DNA from: Oscillospiraceae bacterium
Lineage (GTDB): Bacteria; Bacillota; Clostridia; Oscillospirales; Ruminococcaceae
Assembly: GCA_017533485.1 (NCBI GenBank)
Contig: JAFXIC010000072.1
Location: 1 to 64,000, forward strand
Reading direction: 5' to 3'
Length of the DNA stretch: 64,000 nt
A program made the position numbers and the translations under genes. Below, piece by piece: positions 53,501-62,147 of this stretch; position 1 is the first letter of the stretch, and every line of letters begins with the position of its first letter. The notes below the pieces were generated by a model. The model ran no database searches, had not been told where the DNA came from, and was given only the letters and a program-made list of their open reading frames with translations.

Positions 53501-54937
53501 ATGAAGAATGCTAAGGCGTTATCTGTAGCCACAGCTTGCTCGCTGACGATGATTTCATTGCCGCAGATGGATATGAAAATCTCAGCAGCCGGCACGATGC
53601 GCGACATTTCCACCATGAATGTTGTGGAAGAAATGGGAATCGGCATCAATCTCGGCAATACATTTGAATCGTGCGGAGACTGGATTGCACAGTGGGGAGA
53701 TGGAACGCCGAATTCCTATGAGACTGCATGGGGCAGTCCGACAATTACACAGGACATGATCGAAGGGATTGCAGATGCGGGATTTGGTGTTGTCCGGATT
53801 CCCGTTGCATGGTCAAATCTGATGGCAACTGACGGAACATATACCATCAGCAAAGCCTATGAAGCGAGAGTCAAAGAAGTCGTTGAATGGGCTTTGGATA
53901 CGGATATGTATGTGATTATGAATCTCCATTGGGATGGTGGATGGCTTGAAAACCTTCCGACAGACTATGACAATGTCATGGCAAAGTATTCTGCAATCTG
54001 GACACAGCTTTGTGCGGCATTCGGGGATTACGGAGATAAATTGATATTTGAGTCGCAGAATGAAGAATTGGGCTGGCAGACAGTCTGGAATCAGTGGGGC
54101 GGAACTGAAGGAAAGGATCGTGCATATTCCCTTTGCAATGCCGTCAACCAGAAATTCGTAGATATTGTCAGGCAATCCGGCGGTAACAACGAAAAAAGAC
54201 ATCTTTTGATTTCGGGGTATAATACAGCGATTGACCTGACCTGTGATGCCTTATTTAAGATGCCCGATGACCCTGCAAACAGATGTGCTGTTTCCGTACA
54301 TTATTATACACCGTCTACATTTGCGATTCTGGAAGAGGATGCCGACTGGGGAAAATGCTCCTCGACATGGGGCACAGAAGCAGAGATCAGTGAACTCAAC
54401 AGCAATATGGATCAGATCAAACAACGATTTGTAGATCAGGGGATACCGGTTATTATTGGAGAATATGGATGTCCGCTGAAAAACAAGGAGCTTTCGTCCA
54501 TTCATAGATATCTGACATCGGTATGTGAAGCGGCATTGAAGCGAGGAGGGATTTGTCCTGTACTTTGGGATACGCCGGGCGGACAGTATGATCGTAACAG
54601 CTGTCAGATGTCGGATAAAGAGCTTCACGATGCGCTTTTGTCTATTCGTGATACGTATAGGGATAGAGAAGAGCTTACAACTACTACCACTACAATCACG
54701 ACGACTACATCGGTGTCATCGGATCCTGTGATTGTTACCTGTGTCGGGGACGCAGATTGCAGCGGCGAGCTGGATATTTCCGACGCCATTTTGCTAAGCC
54801 GGTATTGTACCGAAGATCCGACAGCTATGATATCCGAAACGGGAAAAAAGAATGCAGACTGTAATTTTGACAGGAAATTAACGACAGCTGATGTCACAAT
54901 GATGATTCGGGTGATTGCAAAGCTGATTGTATTTTAA
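53501..54937 (+). CDS. GH5 endoglucanase with dockerin
   Basis: The 478-residue secreted enzyme has a signal peptide (about 1-29) and a GH5 barrel (about 38-385, subfamily 4-like). GIGINLGNTFESC, VVRIPVAWSN, NLHWDGGW, the acid/base in FESQNEELGW and the nucleophile Glu in PVIIGEYGCP are visible. A short Thr/Ile/Val linker (about 388-402) leads to a two-loop dockerin (DADCSGELDISDAILLSRYC, DCNFDRKLTTADVTMMIRV). The dockerin resembles that of the 46747 GH9, including the IAKL ending. Substrate is a beta-1,4-glucan or xyloglucan by family. Confidence 0.93.
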   Translation: MKNAKALSVATACSLTMISLPQMDMKISAAGTMRDISTMNVVEEMGIGINLGNTFESCGDWIAQWGDGTPNSYETAWGSPTITQDMIEGIADAGFGVVRIPVAWSNLMATDGTYTISKAYEARVKEVVEWALDTDMYVIMNLHWDGGWLENLPTDYDNVMAKYSAIWTQLCAAFGDYGDKLIFESQNEELGWQTVWNQWGGTEGKDRAYSLCNAVNQKFVDIVRQSGGNNEKRHLLISGYNTAIDLTCDALFKMPDDPANRCAVSVHYYTPSTFAILEEDADWGKCSSTWGTEAEISELNSNMDQIKQRFVDQGIPVIIGEYGCPLKNKELSSIHRYLTSVCEAALKRGGICPVLWDTPGGQYDRNSCQMSDKELHDALLSIRDTYRDREELTTTTTTITTTTSVSSDPVIVTCVGDADCSGELDISDAILLSRYCTEDPTAMISETGKKNADCNFDRKLTTADVTMMIRVIAKLIVF

Positions 54938-54940
54938 AGA

Positions 54941-54975
54941 TAAACCGCAGTTTACTTGGATAAACTGCGGTTTTT
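54941..54975 (+). terminator. terminator of the GH5 gene
   Basis: Stem AAACCGCAGTTTA/TAAACTGCGGTTT with a six-base loop and T tail, directly before the next promoter. Confidence 0.92.
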
Positions 54976-54976
54976 G

Positions 54977-55005
54977 TTGACATTACGTCAGTTTTGATGT
55001 ATAAT
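54977..55005 (+). promoter_or_regulatory. promoter of the eight-gene biosynthetic operon
   Basis: Perfect TTGACA (54977-54982), 17-base spacer, perfect TATAAT (55000-55005), about 38 bases before the first start. It overlaps the T tail of the preceding terminator. No other promoter is evident up to the window edge. Confidence 0.87.
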
Positions 55006-55042
55006 ATAGAGGATAATTTTGAATTGAAGGACATCCAATAAT

Positions 55043-56134
55043 ATGAATTTAAAATCTGCAATTCGCAGGATTTATAACGCCGTACCTGTTCGGATAATAT
55101 TGGAACCAATCTGCGCAGATGATGGAATTTCCAGCCGAATTTCATCAAAAAAGGCAGGCGTCATGCGGTATCGGGTTGGATTTTCCGATTCACAGACAAG
55201 TGTATTCATCGGGAAAAGAAAATCTGTTCGGATTATTCTGAATGGCATACGAATGCTGAGCGAAGATGAGCCGGGATTATTCTGTATGCTTGTGCTCCAT
55301 CATAAAATATTTGGTTATTGCGGCAGTGTGACGCGCGAACGATATCTCTATCAGGCACTTTCTCAGGGTTTTCAAAGCTATATTCCGCATATGATAGGAT
55401 TTTCTGTGAATCTGTTACGGAACGAATCCCTACTGGCGATGGAAGAACTTCCGAGTGGTGTATATGAAAAACGATATCTATATGCGATTCTGGATATGCT
55501 TGCCAGGCTGCATGCGCAGTATTTTATGGATGCAGCGTGTGTGAAACCACTACATCTCAATTCCTATTCACCCTCGGATTATTACGATACGCGTCAATGT
55601 CTGCTCCGTATTTTTCAAAAGTATTCGGATGAAAATATAGAAATTTTCGGGAGAGAGCAAACGCATAAAATCGAACAGTTTATTCGGAATATCCGTCAGG
55701 AATGGTCGCGGTTCTGTGATCGGAGAACGCTGACACATAATGACTGCTGCTGCCGGAATCTGTCATTTTCTGCGGAGGGATTTTGGATTTATGATTGGGA
55801 GCTTGCGTGTTATCAGAATCCGGAGCATGATGTGGCAGAGCTGTTGATATCGGTGCTCAATCAGCTGGATGATTCGGAGATTGTTTCCGCGCTCACTTAT
55901 TATAAGAGAAAATTTGAACAGCTTAGTCAAACCGAAATGTCAGATGCGGAATATTCTAAAATACTGGAATTCAATACATTGGAATACTGTGTCAATAAGC
56001 TGAGTTTATTGCGGCTGGCGGATAAAAAGCTGAGCTTCGGATATACAAGACAGCTTGCGCTCAATACGGCGCGAATGCTTACGATTTTAGAGGATAGAAA
56101 GAATAAAGGATGGACGGAATGCATCAGGAATTAG
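55043..56134 (+). CDS. APH/choline-kinase-fold phosphotransferase
   Basis: The 363-residue protein has the small-molecule kinase fold of aminoglycoside phosphotransferases and choline kinases. It shows a Brenner motif HNDCCCRNL (His232, Asp234, Asn239), the metal-binding DWE (Asp251 in IYDWELACYQNPEHDVAELL) and LLAMEELPSG at the hinge. Three consecutive cysteines inside the catalytic loop are unusual. The substrate is unknown; in an operon with lipid-type enzymes a head-group or sugar alcohol is plausible. It is the first gene behind a perfect promoter, and its end overlaps the next gene by 16 bases. Confidence 0.8.
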   Translation: MNLKSAIRRIYNAVPVRIILEPICADDGISSRISSKKAGVMRYRVGFSDSQTSVFIGKRKSVRIILNGIRMLSEDEPGLFCMLVLHHKIFGYCGSVTRERYLYQALSQGFQSYIPHMIGFSVNLLRNESLLAMEELPSGVYEKRYLYAILDMLARLHAQYFMDAACVKPLHLNSYSPSDYYDTRQCLLRIFQKYSDENIEIFGREQTHKIEQFIRNIRQEWSRFCDRRTLTHNDCCCRNLSFSAEGFWIYDWELACYQNPEHDVAELLISVLNQLDDSEIVSALTYYKRKFEQLSQTEMSDAEYSKILEFNTLEYCVNKLSLLRLADKKLSFGYTRQLALNTARMLTILEDRKNKGWTECIRN

Positions 56135-56997
56135 AAAGTTTATTGCTTGCGGATTATTCGGAACGATTTGAAGTAAACGGCTCGGAAGCTTATCTGATTA
56201 TCAACAAAAAAATGACGGATCATCCATGTTTATTTGGTTTTACTAAGCTTCAGGAATCGTGGGAAGATGTAGCAAAGCTTTTTCAGAACATTGAGCACCG
56301 TGCAAAGGAAATGGGATATCAGAATATCGTAGGGCCCGTAAACTACTGTTCATGGATGTCCTATCGTTGGACGATCAGCAATTATGAAACAAAGCTTTTT
56401 CCCGATTGTGAGAATCCACCGTATTACGTGGATTATATTCAAAGACTCGGATATCAAGCGCTTTACACCTATCGAAGTGCAGATATTGATATCCATAATC
56501 CGATGTTTGCGATCGGAGAAGAAATTTACCGCCAAAAGCTTTCGGAAGGCTATACATTTTCTTTTTATGAAGGCGAAAGTGCGTATGCTATGGCTGATAC
56601 CATTTTCGAGATTTCAAAAGAAGCTTTTCGCGGAAGCTATCTGTATTGTGATATTCCGAATGCTGTATTTCAAAAAATCTATCTGAGCTGGATGAAAGCG
56701 ATACATCCTGTGATGTATGTTGCCTATCATGACAACAAACCGATTGGATATGTGCTTGGGTATGAAAGTCCGGATGGAAAGTGTTTTATTTCCAAAACGA
56801 GCGCTGTGCTCACGCAATATCAGAAACATAAAATCTATACGGCATTGCTGTATCTTGGTTATCGGTATGTCCTGGATCAGGGCTACCGGAGTATGATGTA
56901 TCATTTTCAATGCGAGCAGAAAAACATTTTCCGTCGGTTTGAAAAAGATATCGAATCCAATGAAAAGCGCTATGCAGTATTTATCAAGGAGCTTTGA
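56119..56997 (+). CDS. GNAT-type N-acyltransferase
   Basis: The 292-residue protein contains a C-terminal GNAT-like half (about 145-285). HPVMYVAYHDNKPIGYVLGY is the typical beta4 segment, followed by SKTSAVLTQYQKHKIYTALLYLGY in place of the acetyl-CoA loop. The N-terminal half (IVGPVNYCSWMSYRW, YVDYIQRLGYQ) is similar to GNAT proteins of the type acting on large or peptide substrates. Acyl donor and acceptor are unknown. ATG 56119 is preferred over 56110 because AAAGGA lies eight bases upstream. It lies inside the operon, one base before the next start. Confidence 0.75.
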   Translation: MHQELESLLLADYSERFEVNGSEAYLIINKKMTDHPCLFGFTKLQESWEDVAKLFQNIEHRAKEMGYQNIVGPVNYCSWMSYRWTISNYETKLFPDCENPPYYVDYIQRLGYQALYTYRSADIDIHNPMFAIGEEIYRQKLSEGYTFSFYEGESAYAMADTIFEISKEAFRGSYLYCDIPNAVFQKIYLSWMKAIHPVMYVAYHDNKPIGYVLGYESPDGKCFISKTSAVLTQYQKHKIYTALLYLGYRYVLDQGYRSMMYHFQCEQKNIFRRFEKDIESNEKRYAVFIKEL

Positions 56998-56998
56998 T

Positions 56999-58060
56999 AT
57001 GAAACGCTGTGTACGATGCATCAACGATCAGACGGTCAGACATATGGCATATGATGCGGATGGTGTATGTGTGTATTGTCGGAATTACGAAAGAATCCGG
57101 ACTCGACTTTCTGATCGTAAATTTCTGGAAGAAAGATTCCTCGAACGGATTGAGGCGGTACGGGGAAAGTATGCCTATGATGCCGCAATCGGGATCTCGG
57201 GCGGAAAAGATAGTGTTTATGTACTGCATGAACTGGTCAGAAAATATGGACTGCACGTAAAAACCTTCACACTGCTCAATGGATTTTTCAGTGAGCAGGC
57301 GCGAAAAAATGTTGATCGGCTCGTTGCGGAGTTCGATGTAGAACATGAATACATTTCGTTTCCAAGTGAACTTTTGCAGCGTTTTTTCCGCCATTCGGTC
57401 AAGCATTGGCTGACACCATGTATTGCCTGTTCCTATCTTGGCTATGCGGCGATGATAAACTATACGGTGAAGATTGACGCCGGAATCTGTATACACGGCA
57501 GAAGTCCCCAGCAGATGCTTCGCTATTATGGTGACGATGTCTTTACGCCGCTGATTGATGCCGGCTTACAACCGTTATCCGAACTGGATCTGAATGCACT
57601 TTATGAAAATCTCCTTTCGTCTATTGAATCCAGAATGAATCCGCAGCTGCTGAGGGATGTGAAAGAGATTTTATATGAGGATATTTCCGGAAAACCATTC
57701 CGGGAATTTGTCGGTTATTTTCTCTATCATGATTATGATGAAGCGGAAATCGTCCGCTTTTTAAAAGCAAATACTGCATGGACTCCGGACGAGAATTATG
57801 ATCATTACGATTGTGCTGTGCACAACGCCGCGCATTATATATATCAGTGTGCGGAAGGAAGACCACATTGTTTACCTGAAGTCAGTGTGCTTGTGCGAAG
57901 CGGAAAATGTACACCGGAAGAAGCTTTGGCAATGGTGGAGGCTGCAAGGCTTTCCCGCAAGCCAAAGGAAGAACTAAAGCTGTTATGTGATACGGTAGGT
58001 CTGCGTCAGACTCCGATTTTTATGAAATGCGGAATCTATCGGACATTGGTAAAAAAATGA
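56999..58060 (+). CDS. PP-loop ATPase, N-acetyl-sugar amidotransferase-like
   Basis: The 353-residue protein begins with a zinc-type pair of CxxC motifs (KRCVRCINDQT, GVCVYCRNYE) followed by the PP-loop GISGGKDSVYVLHEL. This is the layout of WbpG/PseA-type sugar amidotransferases, which use ammonia from a HisH-like partner to convert an acetamido group to an amidine. No glutamine amidotransferase partner is in the window. PP-loop enzymes may also thiolate, and CIACSYLGYAAM supplies candidate cysteines. The C-terminal half has no match that I recognise. Start ATG at 56999 follows the previous stop; its own stop overlaps the next ATG as ATGA. Confidence 0.78.
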   Translation: MKRCVRCINDQTVRHMAYDADGVCVYCRNYERIRTRLSDRKFLEERFLERIEAVRGKYAYDAAIGISGGKDSVYVLHELVRKYGLHVKTFTLLNGFFSEQARKNVDRLVAEFDVEHEYISFPSELLQRFFRHSVKHWLTPCIACSYLGYAAMINYTVKIDAGICIHGRSPQQMLRYYGDDVFTPLIDAGLQPLSELDLNALYENLLSSIESRMNPQLLRDVKEILYEDISGKPFREFVGYFLYHDYDEAEIVRFLKANTAWTPDENYDHYDCAVHNAAHYIYQCAEGRPHCLPEVSVLVRSGKCTPEEALAMVEAARLSRKPKEELKLLCDTVGLRQTPIFMKCGIYRTLVKK

Positions 58061-58590
58061 GATTGATTACATATTTGTTTCGGAAACAGATGTTTCTGAT
58101 ATACGGTATGCTGTCGGTTTTGATTGCATTTTTGTTTGCGCTGACGGTTCATGGGAATGCTGTCTTGTTTGCGAAGATGGTATGTATCATTTTTCTGCTC
58201 CTTTGGATTTTGCGAGTACAAGATGATATTCAGGATTACGAAACAGATCGTCTTCGAAAAATGCAGCCGCTTACGAAACGTCAACTGACCATAGTTCTAG
58301 TTGTCCTGATTACTGTATGGAGCGTTTTGCATCTTATATCTTATGGTATCACAGGGCTTTTATGTCTGGCTGTACTGAGCTGCACGCTCCTTTGGAAGCG
58401 GATTCCGATTCTCAAAATATTCTTTCTGGCATTACTTGTTGGGATGTACTGGATATTCAACAGTGTGGAATTTTGTGTGTGGCACACGATAATTCTTGTG
58501 ATTTGTCCGATGATATCCATAACCTATGCGACAATAAAAAAGAGGAAACACTATGAACATACTTCCGAAGAATACAAATCCGACGATTGA
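58057..58590 (+). CDS. short UbiA-like membrane protein
   Basis: The 177-residue integral membrane protein has about five helices. RVQDDIQDYETDRLRKMQPL after the second helix resembles the first Asp-rich motif of UbiA prenyltransferases (NDxxDxxxD), which bind the prenyl diphosphate through Mg2+. The family is normally near 290 residues with a second Asp-rich motif; that second half is absent, so this is either a truncated derivative or a different small membrane protein. It overlaps the previous stop by four bases and the next gene by 38. Function is uncertain. Confidence 0.6.
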   Translation: MRLITYLFRKQMFLIYGMLSVLIAFLFALTVHGNAVLFAKMVCIIFLLLWILRVQDDIQDYETDRLRKMQPLTKRQLTIVLVVLITVWSVLHLISYGITGLLCLAVLSCTLLWKRIPILKIFFLALLVGMYWIFNSVEFCVWHTIILVICPMISITYATIKKRKHYEHTSEEYKSDD

Positions 58591-61075
58591 CCAAGTCGGA
58601 GGAAAAGCATATCATCTGGAAAAACTCTGTGAAATCGGATGCAAGGTTCCCGATTTTTTCGTATTATCATCCGACATCTTTTTTGAATTTCTGGGGAATC
58701 GCTTGACGGAATATTGGGATATTCTTGCACATTATACTGATGATAAAAGAACGGATCTGATCGACTTATTATCGGAATGTGAATTTCCGGATACGATCAG
58801 AGATAAAATTGCAGCAGAGATTGATGAGAATACTGTGGTTGCAGTACGTTCCAGTGCAACAGATGAGGACGGAGAATGCTATTCCTTTGCGGGCATGATG
58901 GAAAGCTATCTGAATGTACAGGGGATTGACGCGATACTTCATTCCGTAAAGCAATGCTATTTGTCTTGTTTTTCGCAGCGGATTATGCAGTACCGCATAC
59001 AGAATCATCTCATTACACCTACAATTTCTGTTGCTGTCATGATTCAGAATATGGTGGATGCAGAAATTTCGGGCGTCATATTTACAAGCAATCCTATTAC
59101 CAACGAACCGGATGAAATGCGGATTAGTGCGGTAACGGGACTTGGAGAACAGCTTGTATCGGGCGCTTCCGACAGCAGTGATTATACGATTGACTGCAAC
59201 GGAAAAATTATCGAACGAAGCGAATCCTCCTTAAATCTTACCGACGAAACGGTTCACGCATTATATGAAGCGGCAAAAAAAATAGAATATGGCTTTCAAC
59301 CAAGACGTGGGCTCGATATTGAATACTGTATAAAATCCGGAGAAGTTTTTATTCTCCAGAGTCGGCTGATTACGCCCTATCGGCATATCAGAAAAGACGA
59401 GTTCCGGACAGTGCTTGATAATTCCAATATCATCGAAAGCTATTCGGGTGTTACAACGCCGCTGACATTCACGTTTGCACGCGAGGTCTATTCGAAAATC
59501 TATAAGCAGACGCTCCGTACATTTTATGTTAAGGAAGAAGCGATTCAGTCGATTGCGGACGATCTTGATCATATGCTGCATTTCTATGAAAATAAAATCT
59601 ATTACCGACTGAACAGCTGGTATAAGATGACCGCACTTTATCCCGGTTACGAAAAAAATAAGCAGTATATGGAAAATATGATGGGGGTAAAATCCACGCT
59701 TCATGAATCCCAGGTCGGAGCTAAAACCAGATTGATTCGGATTTATGCAAGCTTTCTTTGGAAAATGCTGCATATGAAGCGTGACAGCAAGCGGTTTCTG
59801 GAGCGTTTTGAGAGAGTAACTGCGCCATATTACGGAAAAAAATTTGATGGTTATTCCAGTCAGGATGCACTTGGTGTCTATGATACGCTGGAACGGGAAA
59901 TCCTTGATGACTTTATTACGCCGATTGCAAATGATATGGGTGCGATGGTAATATACGGAAAGCTGACCGAGGTGCTTAAAAATCAGGGTATTGATGGATA
60001 TGAAGGCCTTTTGAGTGCGGCAATCAGCAAGCAGGGGAATGTCGAAAGTGCGCAGCAAAGCGCAGCCTTGCTGAGAATTACAGAGCAAATTCGTTTAGAT
60101 GAAGCTATGGTAAGGCTCTTCCAAAGCGATTACGATATTATTTTGCAGCATCTGGATGATGATACACCGATATTTGCGATGATACGGGAATATATCTGGA
60201 AATACGGTGCCAGAACCATGGATGAATTAAAGCTGGAAACGGTTACATTATTTGAAGATCCATCGTTTTTATTTGATATGATCCGCGGATATCTGGAATG
60301 TGCATCTTTGCCGGAATCTGGCGGAAAAGATGAAACGGATGCTGACGAACGGCTGCTTTTGCCGTTTGGTGGTATGAAAAAGATCTGGGTGAAGGTGTTA
60401 TTGCGGCTTACGAAGTATTTCATCCGGAATCGTGAGTCTTTGCGTCTGCGCAGAACCTATATCTATTCCATCGTGCGAAATATTTACCTGCAAATCGGTG
60501 AAAATTTAGCGAAAGAAGGATTTTTAGAACAGCCGAGAGACATCTTCTTTATGACAAAAGATGAAATCACGAGGGTTGTCACTGAATCCGCCATCGACAG
60601 CACGGATATCAGAACTAGGATTTCAAATCGGAAAGCAGAATATGATTGCAATCGAACAAAACCGATTTACGAAAGAATGTATTTTTACGGTGATGTCTGT
60701 CCGGAAAATATGATACCGATTTATACACGTCAGGAAGTTTCAGATCATAAGCTTCTATCCGGTGTTGCAGGCGGAGGCGGTGTGGTGGAGGGAATTGTCA
60801 GACTGGTTGAAGATCCGGCGGACGCACAGATTTCCGATTGCATTTTAATGGCGAAGCGAACAGATCCCGGCTGGACCGTCTTATTTCCGATGGCAAAAGC
60901 AATTATTATCGAGCGAGGAAGTGTCCTTTCCCATTCTGCGGTTGTTGCCAGAGAAATGGGTATTCCATTGGTTGCCGGAATTCGGGGTCTGACCGATCGC
61001 GTTCACGATGGAATGAGAGTCCGGGTTGATGGAATTAACGGTACAGTTGAGATTATGGAGGAACCGGATGCATAA
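58553..61075 (+). CDS. PEP synthase / rifampicin phosphotransferase-like enzyme
   Basis: The 840-residue protein has an N-terminal ATP-grasp domain (about 1-290: QVGGKAYHLEKLCEIGCKVP, VAVRSSATDEDGECYSFAGM, GVIFTSNPIT), a central helical region (about 300-740) and a C-terminal swivelling His domain with LSHSAVVAREMGIPLVAG (His794). This ATP-His-X order without a C-terminal PEP barrel is that of rifampicin phosphotransferase (about 865 residues) and related dikinases, which phosphorylate a small molecule from ATP via phospho-His. The acceptor here is unknown. It overlaps both neighbours. Confidence 0.85.
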   Translation: MNILPKNTNPTIDQVGGKAYHLEKLCEIGCKVPDFFVLSSDIFFEFLGNRLTEYWDILAHYTDDKRTDLIDLLSECEFPDTIRDKIAAEIDENTVVAVRSSATDEDGECYSFAGMMESYLNVQGIDAILHSVKQCYLSCFSQRIMQYRIQNHLITPTISVAVMIQNMVDAEISGVIFTSNPITNEPDEMRISAVTGLGEQLVSGASDSSDYTIDCNGKIIERSESSLNLTDETVHALYEAAKKIEYGFQPRRGLDIEYCIKSGEVFILQSRLITPYRHIRKDEFRTVLDNSNIIESYSGVTTPLTFTFAREVYSKIYKQTLRTFYVKEEAIQSIADDLDHMLHFYENKIYYRLNSWYKMTALYPGYEKNKQYMENMMGVKSTLHESQVGAKTRLIRIYASFLWKMLHMKRDSKRFLERFERVTAPYYGKKFDGYSSQDALGVYDTLEREILDDFITPIANDMGAMVIYGKLTEVLKNQGIDGYEGLLSAAISKQGNVESAQQSAALLRITEQIRLDEAMVRLFQSDYDIILQHLDDDTPIFAMIREYIWKYGARTMDELKLETVTLFEDPSFLFDMIRGYLECASLPESGGKDETDADERLLLPFGGMKKIWVKVLLRLTKYFIRNRESLRLRRTYIYSIVRNIYLQIGENLAKEGFLEQPRDIFFMTKDEITRVVTESAIDSTDIRTRISNRKAEYDCNRTKPIYERMYFYGDVCPENMIPIYTRQEVSDHKLLSGVAGGGGVVEGIVRLVEDPADAQISDCILMAKRTDPGWTVLFPMAKAIIIERGSVLSHSAVVAREMGIPLVAGIRGLTDRVHDGMRVRVDGINGTVEIMEEPDA

Positions 61076-62147
61076 ATCAAAATTCACCTTTATACGCTAT
61101 TCGAATTGCTGGGAGGATACGCATGTACTATTGGCGGCACTGAATATCCAATCGGGTGAAACAGGTATTTCTGTGGCGTCAGCCGGCGATAATACCTTTG
61201 CTATGCTTTTAAAGCACCCAAAACGGATTTATGCATTTGATGTAAACGAAACACAGCTCTTTTGTTGTGAACTGAAGATGCAGGCATTTCGATATTTAGA
61301 ATATGAGGAAATGCTGACGCTATTGGGCGTATGCACAGGAAACAGAATCTCACTATATCGTAAAATATCCTGCTATTTATCGTATCAAGTAAAAAAATAT
61401 TTTGACGCCCACACAGAACTCATCGAAAGTGGTATTATTCATGTCGGGAAATTCGAACGGTATTTTCGGATATTCCGAAACGCTATGATTCCTTTGGTAG
61501 CGACAAAAGAACGGTTCCGATGCTTTGTGAAAATCAAGGACATGGAACGTCAGAAGCAATTTTTCCGACAATATATCAATACGCATCGTCTGCATCTGTT
61601 GTTCCGCATCTATTTTGGATATCGTGTGATGGGGAAGCTTGGACGCGACAGCAGCTTTTACCGATATGTCACGGATAAGGAATCCAGCGGTACCGATATC
61701 CAAAAACGATTTGAATACGGGATTTTCCATACGCTCAATGCGGATAATCCATATATCAATTATATAGTGCTTGGGCGGTATACAAAACGCAGCTTACCGA
61801 TATATCTTCGAAAAGAGAACTTTGAAACGATCCGTGAAAATCTGGATAAGCTTATATTAGTACATAGCGATTTGATGTCCTTGCATGTGAAGGAGATAGA
61901 CTTTGCGAATTTATCCGATATCTTTGAATATATGAGTGCGGACGAATTTCGTCAAAATGAAAAAGTGCTTCGGGATATGATGCGACCAAATGGCAGAATC
62001 GCTTACTGGAATATGCAAAACCGCCGTTATCTGAATGAGCACCAGTTCCGATATGACGCAGAAACTTCCGAACAGTTGTTTGAAGTCAATCAGTCATGGT
62101 TTTATCGTGATTTTCGGCTGTATCGGAGGAAAACGTGCAATGAGTGA
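61068..62147 (+). CDS. DUF3419 / BtaA-like 3-amino-3-carboxypropyl transferase
   Basis: The 359-residue protein has the DUF3419 signature: FIRYSNCWEDTHVLLAAL, then ISVASAGDNTFAMLL and IYAFDVNETQLFCCELK, with a C-terminal GRIAYWNMQNRR. In bacteria that make betaine lipids, BtaA transfers the 3-amino-3-carboxypropyl group of SAM to diacylglycerol to form diacylglyceryl-homoserine. BtaA is usually paired with an N-methyltransferase BtaB, which is not present in the visible operon. That it makes a homoserine lipid is inference. ATG 61068 overlaps the previous stop by eight bases; the next gene overlaps it by eight. Confidence 0.83.
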   Translation: MHKSKFTFIRYSNCWEDTHVLLAALNIQSGETGISVASAGDNTFAMLLKHPKRIYAFDVNETQLFCCELKMQAFRYLEYEEMLTLLGVCTGNRISLYRKISCYLSYQVKKYFDAHTELIESGIIHVGKFERYFRIFRNAMIPLVATKERFRCFVKIKDMERQKQFFRQYINTHRLHLLFRIYFGYRVMGKLGRDSSFYRYVTDKESSGTDIQKRFEYGIFHTLNADNPYINYIVLGRYTKRSLPIYLRKENFETIRENLDKLILVHSDLMSLHVKEIDFANLSDIFEYMSADEFRQNEKVLRDMMRPNGRIAYWNMQNRRYLNEHQFRYDAETSEQLFEVNQSWFYRDFRLYRRKTCNE

